A stretch of 64,000 nucleotides of DNA from Anaeromyces robustus (taxonomy: Eukaryota; Neocallimastigomycota; Neocallimastigomycetes; Neocallimastigales; Neocallimastigaceae). Made by a program: the position numbers and the translations under genes. Where the stretch lies: NCBI GenBank assembly GCA_002104895.1, contig MCFG01000017.1:1-64000 (forward strand). Direction: 5' to 3'. How positions within the stretch are numbered: the first letter of the stretch is position 1; each line of letters begins with the position of its first letter. This document shows positions 12,997 through 26,652 of this stretch, piece after piece. The notes beneath the pieces were generated by a model. That model saw only the letters and a program-made list of their open reading frames with translations, had not been told where the DNA came from and made no database searches.

Positions 12997-13014
12997 TATG
13001 TATTCTATCTAAAA
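12997..13014. repeat. Right 18-bp target-site duplication of SINE
   Basis: This is the identical partner of 12450-12467. It follows immediately after the ATT tail. Confidence 0.92.
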
Positions 13015-13668
13015 AAATTCTATAAAAGGAAATAAATTTTACAAAAAGGTTTTATTAAAGGATAGATCAGAATTCACTTGAAAATTTCCTTTTATATCCA
13101 TAAATAAATAGTAATATTAATATTAGGTATTTTATTTTTTATTTTTATTTTTTTTTTTATTTTTTGTTTTGTTTTGTTTTTGTTTAATAATTTGTTATAT
13201 TAGGAATTAATTGTCTTTTAAATTTATTTATTTATTATATACTTATAATACATTTTTATATATATTAATCTTTACTTGTTATATTTTAGTTAATGTCAGT
13301 TAATAAAAAAAAGAAAAAATATTTTTTTAAAGTATTACAAGACTACAAGACTTTAAAATAAATTTTTAAAGTTAATTAAAAAAATTTTTTTTTTTATAAA
13401 TTTGGTTTTAAATATCGTTTGAGATTTTTTTTTTAATTATTATTGAAAAAAAAAAAAAAACTTTAACAAAAAGTAACAAAAAGTTAAAGGATGATTAAAA
13501 AATTAAAGGTGAATGAAAAGGAAAAGTATAGAAAAATTTACTAAAAAAAAATTTAAAATTAAATTAACAAATTAATATTTTATATTTTATAGATAATAAT
13601 AATAAATATATTATATAAAAATGTATTAAAATAAAAAAAGTACAAAGAAGAAGAGAAAAAAGTACAAA

Positions 13669-13718
<50 letters not shown>

Positions 13719-15235
13719 GTGTTTATGTAATAATAATAATAAATAATATTAAGTGGTTACAAGATTATATAATAATTAAGGTAACATTAAGTGACATTAA
13801 TCATTAAATCCATTTATAAAAAAACTTTTGTATTAGAATTTAATAATTATTAGAATTTAATATTTTATTTTATTAGAATTAATAAATAATAAATAATAAA
13901 TAATAAATAATAATAATTATTAGAATTTAAAGTTGAAAAAAAAACTCTAATTATTATTAAAAAAAAATAGAAAAAAATTTTTTTTTTGATTGTATAACAT
14001 TAAAATTGTTTTTTTTTTCTTCTATTTTCTTTATTCTTTATTTTTTTTTTAATAATAAATAATTTTAAATATAATTTTAAATATTATTTTATTTTATTTA
14101 TTATTATTTTATATTTATTTTATTTATTATTATTTAATTTAATACATGTTTTATGATTACATATGATATTGATATTTTTAATTTTAATTTAAATCATTTA
14201 AACAATATTGAAATAATAATTTAGATTTAGAAATAAATTTTATTTATTATTATTTATTAATATATTTATTTACTTAATATTCATTCATTCATTTATTTAT
14301 TAACTTACATTATTCTTTTAAGTTCATTTTATTTTTTTTTTAATAATTAGTTTATTTATTAATATATTTATTTATTTATTAATATATTTATTAATTATTT
14401 AATTATTTATTAATATATTTATTTATTTATTTATTAAATATGATTTAGTTATATATTATATATATTAAGTAAAGTAATTAAGTATATGAAATAATATAAT
14501 AATAAATATTAAGGAATTAATTTTTTTCTATTCATGATATATAAATTTATATAGAATTAATTAATTATTTAATATTGTGATTCTTCATTCTTCATTCTTC
14601 ATATTTTTTTTTTTATATTTTTATTACTTATTTAATTTATATTATTTTTAAAAATTATTAAGGTTAATAGGGAAAAAAAAGTAAAATTTTAGGATGGAAA
14701 TTTGAATTTAATTTTTTATTATTATTATTTAATTTGTAATATTGTTTTATTTTATTTATTTATTTATATAATATTCTAATCAAAGAAAGTAAGAAAGAAA
14801 AAAAATATATATTTAAAAAAAAAAACAAAGAAAAAGTAAAATCTATTAATTTAAAGGCAAAATCTATTTTTTTTTTAAAAAAAAAAATCTTAAATCAAAA
14901 CTAAAAAAAAAAAAACAAAGAGAAATATTTATACCTTTCAAAAAAAAAAAGTATATATACAAATTTATTTTTATTTTTACTATTATATTATATTATATTA
15001 TAAATTTTTAAAGATATATTCATATATATATACATTTAAATTGAAAATACTAATATCTTTTATTTATATAAAAATTATATAGAATTTTAATTTTAAATAA
15101 TTTACTATCATTTAAAATATATATATATATATTTATTTAGTTTTATTAGTAAAGATATTTTTTTTAGTTAATAAATAAGAAATTTAAAGCAAAATAAAAA
15201 GAAATCTTAATAATAAAATACCATAAATATAATTA

Positions 15236-15270
<35 letters not shown>

Positions 15271-15768
15271 CAATCAAAGTACATTTTTTTTTTTATTTCT
15301 TTTAAAATTTTAAAAAAGTTTATAAATTGAAATCAAATTGATTTTCTTTTCAATACAATACTTTTTTTTTTATTTTAAGAGGAAATTTTTTAAATAAATT
15401 TCAATAATTCTTATAGATTATTAAAATGTTAATAATTTAATATCTCTAAGAAATATATAAATAATCAATCAATTAATTAATTAAATTAATTAAATTAATT
15501 ATTAAATAATTAAAGAAAATATATCCAAAATAAAAACGAAACAAATAAATTTTATCTATCAATTATTATTAAAATAAGAAATCATTTTTATTTTTTATTT
15601 TATTTTTTTTTTTAAATAATTTTGAAATATATAATAATAACAATAATTGAACAGTAATTTCTAAACAATATCAAAATTATATAAAACAAACAAAAAGACG
15701 AATAGTCAAAACAACACTAATAATAATAATAATAATAAAACAAGAATAGCAATATATATAATATATAA

Positions 15769-15803
<35 letters not shown>

Positions 15804-15853
15804 ATATCAAAAGTTTATAAACTTCTAATTAATTAAATTAAAAAAGAAAAAAA
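13015..15853. other. Intergenic A/T region upstream of the Rho gene
   Basis: No gene seen. It holds AAAT arrays (13671-13713, 15769-15804), a CTTCATT triplet repeat near 14582-14600, a 29-nt poly-A tract around 15238-15267 and many AT dinucleotide stretches. The last 100 bp, rich in A, is the probable 5' leader of the downstream GTPase gene. I see no convincing TATA or CCAAT element. Confidence 0.6.
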
Positions 15854-17503
15854 ATGACAACTCCAGCTTCATATAGACCAATAAGAAAAAAATTAGTTAT
15901 TATTGGTGATACTTGTGGTAAAACAAGTTTATTAATGGTATTTAGAACAGGAAAATTTCCAGAGGTATTTATTAATTATATATATATTATTTTTTTATAT
16001 TATTATCATTATCATTATTATTAGTTTATATATATATATATATATATTATTTGATATTATTATTCATAATAATAATTAATTAAAATTTCAAAAAATAATA
16101 ATTATAATAATTATGTGAATTTTTATAAAATTAAAATAATATTGATATACATTTATTATATTTGATGATAATTAATATATACACATTATTATTATTTATA
16201 AGTGTTATTATAATAATTATTATAATTACCATTAAAAATTTATAATTTTAAACATTAATATATAATGTATTTAGAGTGTAGCAATAATTAAATTATTATT
16301 ATTTTTTTTTAAATTAATTTTATTTATTTAATATTATTTATAAGTTGATTATCATTAATAATTAATATTAATATTTATAATTTTTTTTAATTACTATTAT
16401 TATTATTATTATTATTTTTTTTTTTTAAAAAAAGAAATATGTACCAACAGTTTTTGAAAATTTTGTTACTGATATAATAATAGATGAAAAGAAAGTTGAA
16501 TTAGAATTATGGGATACAGCAGGTAAATATAAATAATAAAATTTATTATATAAGTAAGAAATAAGAATTGTATGTATATATATAGATATCATATTATTAA
16601 TATTAATATATATATATATTTAAATTATTTTATAATTTATATTTAGGTCAAGAAGATTACGATAGACTTAGACCTTTAAGTTACCCAGATAGTCACGTAA
16701 TATTAATTTGTTTTGCTATATCTGAACCAGAAACTTTATTAAATGTTAGAGAAAAATGGATTAGTGAAGTTTTACATTATTGTCCTGGACTTCCAGTTCT
16801 TCTTATTGGTTGTAAAAGAGATTTACGTTCTGATCCAACAGTTATTAATACTTTAAAAGCAAAAAATGAAACACCTGTCACTTTTGAACAAGTAAGTAAA
16901 TATATTAAAAAAAAAAAAAAAATTAATGATTATAAAAATAATAATATGAAAATAGTGTTTTTTATTTTTATTTTTATTTTTCCTTATTATATTTATTTTT
17001 ATATGTTTAATTACCTATATATATATAATATTATGTATATTTAATTATCTATTTATTTATATAATATATATATTATGTATATTTATTTATATAGTAAATT
17101 GAATTATATGTTTATTGATATATATATATAAATTTGTTTTATTTTTTATTTTTATTTTTATTTTTTTATTTTTATTTTTATTATGATATAAATATAATAT
17201 TTCATTTATTTATCATTATATATATATATATATTTTAATTCAAATATATTGACTAAATAATTAATATAATATAATTATTAAATTAATAAATAAATAATAT
17301 TATAAAAGGGTATGAGTATGGCAAGAGAATTAGGAGCCTATAGATATATTGAATGTTCATCAAAAACAGGCGAAGGTGTTTATCAAGTATTTGATAATGC
17401 AACAAGAGCAGCTTTAACTGTAAGAAAATCATCAAAAGCAAGAAAAGCTGCTTCAGCAGCTAAAGGAAAAAGAAAGAATAGCAGCAGTTGTATACTGTTA
17501 TAA
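15854..17503 (+). CDS. Rho-family small GTPase, 4 exons, shortened P-loop
   Basis: Exons 15854-15964, 16435-16522, 16647-16891 and 17309-17503 join to 212 residues; all introns are GT-AG. Rho proteins cycle between GTP and GDP at membranes and control actin, polarity and wall synthesis. Seen: switch [10 protein letters not shown] (39-47), switch [16 protein letters not shown] (63-76), GCKRDL with a Rho insert after it (121-126), ECSSKT (163-168), a Lys/Arg-rich tail and a C-terminal CILL box predicting geranylgeranylation. Oddity: the P-loop reads GDTCGKT (18-24), with only three residues between G and GK where GxxxxGK[ST] and Rho's GDGACGKT have four. The rest is well conserved, so it is not a decayed copy. 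It could be an unusual nucleotide binder, a GTPase-defective Rho or a local assembly error. The ATG follows an A-rich leader. Confidence 0.88.
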
Positions 17504-17533
17504 GAAATTATAAATTATATATATATATACAAT

Positions 17534-17576
<43 letters not shown>

Positions 17577-18431
17577 TAATATATACGATATCTGTACAAG
17601 TATTTTTTTTTTTTTTATTAAAAATTTTATTAATTAAAGTTATATCTAATATATATGAAGAATATTGATTTATCATAATACATATACATATTATATTTAT
17701 TTATAAAGAAAAAAAAAATATACAATATTTTTATATTTTAAATAAATTCTATAAGTAAAAATATATCTATTAATTCAAATATAATAACAATTAATTAAAA
17801 TATAAGAAAAGGAATAAAAAAAAAAAAAAAAAAAGAGTATATATATATTATTATAATAAATTTATTAATTTATATCTTCTTTTATAGTTAGTATTATATA
17901 AGATAAATAAATAATAATAATAATTAAATAAAATAAAATAAAAAAAATAAAATAAAATAAAAGATGAAAAATAAAAAAAAAAACAGAAAAAAATTATAAA
18001 AAAAAAAATTAAAGATAAAAAAATAATTAAAAGAAATTTTTTTTACTATAGAAGTAAAGTTAAAAATAATTGAAAACAATTAATTTTTTTTTTATGAAAT
18101 TTCATTTTAATTATTATTGAATAACATGATTTTTTTTTTTTTTAATTATTAATTATTAATTATAAAAAAAAAAAAATCACAATCATAAAATCATCAATAT
18201 GAGTATGATCAATATTAATAATGTTATTATTATTAATTTTTTTTTATGTAACATTAAAAATGAAATATTTAATAAAGTAAAAAAAAAAAAATTAGTAAAA
18301 AAAGGAAAAAAAAAAAAAAAAAAGAGTTTAAATAATAATAATAATAAAAGATTATATTATTTATTATTTAATATTGTATATTGATGTATTCATTTTATTT
18401 TAATCTATTTTTATATTATTATTTTTATTGT

Positions 18432-18470
<39 letters not shown>

Positions 18471-18478
18471 TTTATTGT

Positions 18479-18529
<51 letters not shown>

Positions 18530-20854
18530 ATTTATAGATTGTTTACTTTTAATATTACTTCTGTATAATTTATTAATCACGTTTATTTATTTATTTATTT
18601 ATTTTTTTTTTTTTAAAAAAAAACATGTCAAAAATATAAATAAAAATTTTAATTATTATTAATAATCACATAAGATAAAAATTATTTATTTTATAAATTA
18701 AAAAAATATAAAAGAAAAAAAAAATTTATTTTTTCATATGATATTAATATTAAAAAAAAAAATTAAAAAAAGCAATAATAATAATAATAATAATAATAAT
18801 AGTAATAAATGTATAAATAATTATAAATAAATGTTAGTGTAATTTTTTAATTTTTAATTGCTTAAAATTTAGTTTATTAGTTTAATTAAATAATATTAGC
18901 AGTAACTTAGAAAAAAAAAGAAAGAAAAGAAAAATTAAAAATTAAAAATAAATAAAAATTTAATAAACAAATTATTGAGAAAATTTAATCTTTGTCCCTA
19001 AAAATTAAATTAAAAATTTTTGTGGTACAGTTGGCAATACTTAACAAAAAAAAAAAAAATTTTTTTTATATTTATATTTAAATAATAATATAAATTTATA
19101 TAAATTTATAATATATATAATATATAAATATATAGAATAAAATAATATAATAAAATAATAATTAGTAAATAACAGAATTAACAACGGCTACTACAGAAGT
19201 TTTATTTTATTTTATTTTTTTTTTTTTCATTTTTCATTTTTCATATATTAAAAATAAATTAATAATTTATTTTTAATTAATAAATTAGTAATAATTAGTA
19301 ATCAAACTTGACAGTTTTTTTTTTTTCTAATGGAAGATAATCAGATTGAAACTCGTCCTAGTAAAGAATTAACTCGATTTTTTTTTTTTTAATAAGTAAT
19401 ATAAAATAATAAAAGTTTAAATAATCAAACTTCGTTAAGGGAAATTTCAATATTTTTTTTTAAAAAAAAAGTAAAAATAAAATATTGAAATAAAAAATAA
19501 ATAAAAATACATAAAAATAAAAATAAACTTTTAATATTGGAGAATTTTTTTGTCTTTATTAATCTGTGTTAAAGTTGATATTAAAATTTTAATAATAATC
19601 ATGTTAATCTTTTAAAATATATTATAATATATATATATATATATATTTATTTATTTATTTATTTATTAAAAATTATTTTATTATTTCATAATAAAATATT
19701 AGTTGGTCGGTTTAATGTTTCGAATTACTTAATCACTATAATGAAACTTATAATGAAATTTTTTAACTGTATATCTAAGTGAGACAATAAATAAATTTTA
19801 TATACTAAATATTTATTGCATAAAATAATATACAAAATATAATTATTTTTGTTGTATTTGCTCAGGATTCTAATATTGGAAAGGAAAGATAAATATAAGT
19901 AAAAAAAAAAAAAAAGGGAAAGAATAAATTAAAAGTTTATATAATTTTTATTATTGAGCTTTATTTTAATTTTTTTTTTTAAATATATATATTTGTTGTA
20001 AAAGATGTTAATAAAATATAAATTAAAATTTATAAGTTGTATTAATAAAGTATGTTTTATTTTTAATATAGTAAATATTATCATAAAAATAAAGTATTAA
20101 TAAAGATATGTTGATATATTGATAAAAAAAAATGTATTTTTTATTATATTATAAAATCATATTAAATATATGCTAAAAAGACTATTAGCATATATTTAAT
20201 ATTATATATTTAATTTCAATATTTAATAAATATTAAGTTAAATATTATATATATATAATTTATTTTTAAAATATATTGTAATATATTAATATAATAGAAT
20301 TATTGAAATTATAATATATTAATATAATTATTTATTATTAGAAGATTCATTATAAAAAATTTATTATAGAATATTTAATAGTTTTTTTTTCATTTTTTAT
20401 ATTAATTATCCAAAAAAGGTATTTATATGATATATACCTTTTTTAGTAAACATAATAGTTGAAACTATTATTAAAATATCAACGAAATAATTTTAATATA
20501 TAATTTTTTATATTTTTTTTTTTTTTAAAAAAATTTTTAATATTTAATATATTTTTATAATAAATATTTAATTTATATTAGTAATGAAATATATTAAATT
20601 TTTAAATTATTATTATATATTAAAAATAAAGAAAAAAAAGATTTAATTAAAAAAAGTATATAAAAGAAGAAATAAAGTAGTTTTTATTTTTTTTTATTTA
20701 TTTATTTTTGTTTTATTTTTTATATAACTCTATAAAAAAAAAATTATATATAATTTAATAGTAGATATAAAAAAAAAAATAAAATAAAATAATTGTGGGC
20801 ATAGATATTTAAATAATTATTTTTTTTTTTATTTTATAATAATTAGTATTAGCT
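17504..20854. other. Intergenic region with no supportable gene
   Basis: It contains AAT and AT arrays after the Rho stop, a TTA-rich array (18431-18527) whose Leu/Ile/Phe open frames I reject, and a short 20-codon frame at 19330 (MEDNQIETRPSKELTR then Phe run) too short to call. A hairpin at 20159-20202 is listed separately. Another stem, AAAAAAGGTAT pairing with ATACCTTTTTT, lies near 20413-20447. Confidence 0.6.
20159..20202. repeat. 18-bp perfect inverted repeat, 8-nt loop
   Basis: Arms 20159-20176 and 20185-20202 are exact reverse complements around AAAGACTA. The arms contain TATGCTAA/TTAGCATA. It lies about 650 bp upstream of the macroglobulin-like gene. Confidence 0.85.
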
Positions 20855-22258
20855 ATGGTTCACATTTTTTCAAGTTCAAATTCTTTTGACTTATCTTGTG
20901 TTGAAGGTCATATTATCAATAATATCTGTAAAAATGAAAACGAAAAAATAAAAGATATTAATCTTCCCGTAGAAGGTTCCTTCATTTCTGAATATTCAAA
21001 GTTAATTGATTTAGTTAATAAACTTCAAGATAAAGAAAATAATCTTTCTGATAATGAAATTGATAATATTTATAATGAAGGAAAAAAATTACTTAAATCT
21101 TTAGAAAATAAAAATAATTCAAAGAGTTTAAAAACTATTGCTGAGGTAAATAATAATAATAATAAATAAATAAATAAAATAAAATAAATAAATAAATAAA
21201 TAATAATAGTAATAATAATAAATATAATAAATATGTAAATATGTATTGCATTTGCATTTGATATTATATAGAATATATTTTTTTTTTAAAAAAAAGAATA
21301 TTGTTGATATATATATTTATATTTTGTTTTTAATTAATAATTAATTTAAATTTTATTTTATTTTATTTTTATTTTTATTTTTTTTTTTACTATTTACTAT
21401 TTATTATATATATATATATAGGAATTTGAATTAATATATTTATCTCTAAAGAAAAATCCAAATGATGTTTCTTGGAAACATTTTAAAGATTCAAAAATAA
21501 ATCAACTTAATTTGAAATATAATCATACAAAAATAAATGAAACAAAAATTTTAACTGAAAAGAAATTTGCTTCTAAATTAGATCCAAAATTAACAAATCT
21601 CGAAGATGTTTTACAGTCTACTTTAAATAAATATAAAAACTCTTCTTCCAGAAATCTTAATAACTATTTTAATTATGAAGCATATGGTTGGTTAGCTAAT
21701 CATACTGATATTGATATTGATAAAATACGTTGCCGTTACGCCAATATATTAAAAAATCCTGATAAGGATAATAATGAAAAATTATTAAAACTTATTATTG
21801 AAAATAACAATAAGAATAACCGTAATTATCGTATTGTAGAGATATTCGAAAAACTTTCCTTGGATCAAATGAAACAATTAAATAAAATGGATGATAAAAT
21901 TTGTAATTCATCCCACTATATTAATAGTTGTCTTAAGAAAATTTTACCAAAGAATCCAAGAGAATTTAATGAAGAAAATTTCAAAGAATTGGATGATTTT
22001 ATTAAAGAAATTTCTAATTCCATTTATCATAATGATTTAGAATATCTTTATTTATATTTAAAATTAAAAAAAGATATCATTGAAAGAAAACCATATAATG
22101 AAGATGATTATATTAGGTAATAAAAAAAAAAGTTTTTTTTTAAAAATAAATAATAATACAATAAATATAATAAATATAATATTGATATTATTGATAATAT
22201 TGATATTACTGATAAATTATATTAATAATATATATATATATATAATATTTTAAGATTC

Positions 22259-22306
<48 letters not shown>

Positions 22307-22472
22307 TTTATTTATTTATTTATTTAATTTTTTTTATTATATATAGCTATTTAAAGATTCCATACATTACTTTATTACAACATTCACAAAAAACTTTATT
22401 AAGAAATAGAAAAAATAGATCTATACCTCAAAATCTTTCTAATGAATCACTCTCCATTGTAAGCAAACCAAC

Positions 22473-22544
<72 letters not shown>

Positions 22545-22886
22545 TTTTTAATATATATATTAAAATTTTTTTCTTTTCTAATTAGGACTCAAATTATATG
22601 CAAGAAATAGAAGATGATGATTCAATAATTAAAATTTATTTGACTTATTTCTTCCAAAAAGATGAAAATCTTGATATAAATTATTGGAAAAAATATACTA
22701 CTTATATAAATGAATTTGATCTTAAAAAATGTAAGAAATATAATACAATAATATAAAATAATATAAAATAAAATAGAATAGAATAAATAAATAAGAAATA
22801 AATGAATAATTAATTAATTAATTAATTAATTATAATGTTCCAATATAATCTATATTTTAATGAATAATAAAATAATATATGTTCTC

Positions 22887-22949
<63 letters not shown>

Positions 22950-23448
22950 GTATTTATCGAGGCAAGATTAACTAAATATCCAAATGAATTGCAAATTTTA
23001 AAAAAGAACTTTGAGTCATTTGTTGATAATACTTTTCTTGATAAAGTAGAATTAAGCTTCGAGAAATTTACTAATCCTATTAAACATAATAAAAAAAGTG
23101 AAGAAACTGTCTTTAGATTATTATTAAAGAATATTAACAATTTATATGTTAAAGAATATGAAATTAATACTTTAGCTGTTTGTAAAGAAAATAATGAATT
23201 TGAAGATTCATTTTATTTGAATTTTGATCTTTCTGGTTTATTACCAATTAAAGAAACTACTTATTCTTACAATAAAAATCCATTAGAAAGGTAATATATA
23301 TATATATATAAAGAAAAAAAGATATTTCAAATTAAAACAAAAATAATTATTTTATAAAATTATAATAATACTAATATATCTTTTTTTTTTTTTTTTTTAA
23401 TCTTTATTTATTTATTTATTTATTTATTTATTTTTTATTTATTTATTT

Positions 23449-23500
<52 letters not shown>

Positions 23501-25529
23501 GATGGGTTGAAGAATTTAAATTCAATTATGAACAACGTTGTGTATATATTATTGAATTTATTGGGAAAAGCTTAGCTTGTAGAGCAATTGTTAGAAATGT
23601 AAGTTTTAATATATATTATATTATATTATATTATATTATATTATATTATTTTAATTTAATTTAATTTATTGATATTAAGATATTATATATATTAATATAT
23701 ATATATATTTTATAATAATATAACTAATAGGGTGATTTAAGATTTATTGAAAAGAAAGAAATATATGGTCAAGTTATTCATATTATTGACGAAAATAATG
23801 ATTTTGTTACAGGTGATAATTATACTGTTTGGTATGGTAATAATGCATTTAAAGCTAATGAAGATGGTGAATTTATTATTCCATATGGTAGTAAAAGAAA
23901 TTCAGATTATATTATTCTTTCTGATGGAAAATTCGCTAAAAAGTATGATTTCTACCATCAAGCAGAAGAATATTCATGCCAAGCTAGTTTCATTTTAAAT
24001 AATGAATCAATAACAATAGGAAATAAAGCTACTTTAATTGTTAGAGTTTCACCAAAACTTTTAAATGAAATTCCAGTTCCATGTGAATTAATAGAAAATG
24101 CAGAATTAAATATTAAGATTGAAAGTATTGATGATATTAGTATTGATAAATCATTTACTGATGTTAAATTTAAGAATAATAATGAAGCTACTTTTGAATT
24201 TACTGTACCTGAAAATGGTAAATTTTAATTATAATTTATATAGATAAATTTTTTTATTTTTTATAAAAGATATTTTATATTTGAAAAAGAAAAAGAAAAA
24301 AAATTTTTTTTCCTTCTTAGTATTTCTATATTTTAAATTATTATTTAATTTTATTTATTTTAAAATGTTTATTAGTTTTTATATATATTTAATTATTATT
24401 TTATTTCATTTATTTTAAAATACTTATTAGTATTAATATTAATATTAATCTATATTTATTTATTCCTATATTTATTCATTCATTCATATTTTTTATTTAT
24501 TTATTTTAACTTTACTAGCTGTTTCAATTGAAGCTTCATTAAAGGGTTCTATTAAAATTTCTTCACAATCTGGTAATAAGAAATATGATATAGACCAAAA
24601 GAAAATTTTTAAGTTTAATAGGTAAAATAATTAAATTAATAAATATATTTAATATAATATATAGATCATATTTATATCTTATCTTATTTAAAATAATTTT
24701 TTATTATTATAAACTATAATAAATATATAAATTTTTATATCAATTATTAATAAATATTGATATTAATCCTTAATATTAATTATTATTATTATTATTAGTG
24801 TTGATGGAACTAGTGAAATTCTTGATATTCAATTAAAGAAGAATAATGATGGATATTATTTAATTGCCCATGGTAAAAATGGTGAAAGAATTTCAAATTA
24901 TGTAGTTGAATTAAAAATGGATAATTTATTCTTATATTCACCAATTGAAGCTACTCTTCAAACTGATGAAAATGGTATTATTGAATTAGGGTAAGTTATA
25001 ATTTAATAAATCATTATAATTTAAAATTATTATAATTGTTTTATATATATATAATTAATTTAGTTTATTATTAAAAATTATATATAATGGGGATATATTT
25101 TCTTATTATTATGATAAATATTAATATATATATATATATATTTTGTTTATTAATATTTTAATATTTTTTATTATTATTATATTATATAAATATAGCAAAC
25201 TTCCATTTATCAAATTGTTGAGATGTAATATTAATAAATATGAAAAGAGTTGGAATTTGATTTCAAAACAATTTGATCTTCCACATCTTATCACTATTGA
25301 AGAAGGTGAAGAAATTAATATAGCTTATCCATATGATGTAACTGAACTTCAAAAATATCCAAACTTATGGGGTTTATATAGTATTTCTTTAATGTAAATA
25401 TTATCTATATTTATTATTAATATATATTATATATTATATTTTATTTTTATTTTTCATGTTTATTTATTTTTATTTTATTTTTTTTTTTATATTATTTATT
25501 TTAATTTATTTTAAAAATTTCAATTTTTA

Positions 25530-25564
<35 letters not shown>

Positions 25565-26586
25565 TTTTTTTTATTTTAAAAATTTCAATTTTTAATTAAT
25601 TAATTAATTATTTATTTATTTATTTATTTTTTTTTTTTCATTTGTATAGTGATAGAATTTCTGTTGTCAATGATTTATCAGATACCATCAATTTTGATAC
25701 AAATAATAATATAATTAATATTAAGAACCTTAAAGTTGGCTGTTATGAAATGCAACTTGATTTTCCATATCAAAACACAACTATACGTATTGTTGTTGGT
25801 TCAAAAGAAAAATCTCAACATATTACAAAATTAATTGTTGGACCAGATGATAATTTATATTATAAATTAAATAATAAAGAAGAATCTATTCCTTTACAAG
25901 TTAATACTACAGTAGATGATAATAATCTTAATATTCAATTATGTTGTAATGATCCTTCTACTTTAAGAGCTCATATTATACTTTCAAACTTTTATCCAAA
26001 TTCTTCTTATTATAATGATTTCTTTTTTGATACATCTTTTCCAATTTCGGAAAAATTCTTTGCTGATACGGAATATCTTTATAATGAAGATATTGAAATA
26101 TCAAAAGAAAAAATGTATATTCAAACTAGAAAATTAAATAAAAATTTAATTGGTAATATGTTAAGAAAACCAACGACAATTTTAGTACCATTAGAAACTA
26201 AAAAAGCTACTGAAGAAAAACAAGATGCCTTTGATGGTGGTCTTGTATCAAATAGTTATGGTACTAGTGACCATGCAAGATTGTATAAGAATGCTATGGC
26301 TAAATGTGCTGTTGGTGGAATGGCTAATTATAATTATGGAACATCAGGAGATGATGGAATTTATTCATTTAATTACAGTAAATATTATATTATTTTATAA
26401 TTATTTAATTATAAATTATAATTTTTATAGACTTTTTTTTTTTTTTTATTAATATATATTAATATATATATATTTATTATTTAATTATAATTATATAATT
26501 AATAATAATTTTTATAATTTTTATTTTATTTTATATTTAATATTTTTATTTTTTATTTTTATTTTAATTTTTTTTTATAATATATT

Positions 26587-26652
<66 letters not shown>

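Noticed and set aside
12834-13025. 63-codon frame in a GC-richer block
   Set aside because: It lies inside the SINE body and runs across its right target-site duplication, so it is not a gene.
18381-18662. Leu/Ile/Phe-rich open frame that looks like membrane segments
   Set aside because: It is made of TTA/ATT and TTTA arrays; hydrophobicity here is a by-product of T-rich DNA.
19330-19392. 20-codon frame MEDNQIETRPSKELTR plus Phe run as a possible first exon
   Set aside because: No GT donor follows in a usable place and no downstream exon can be linked.
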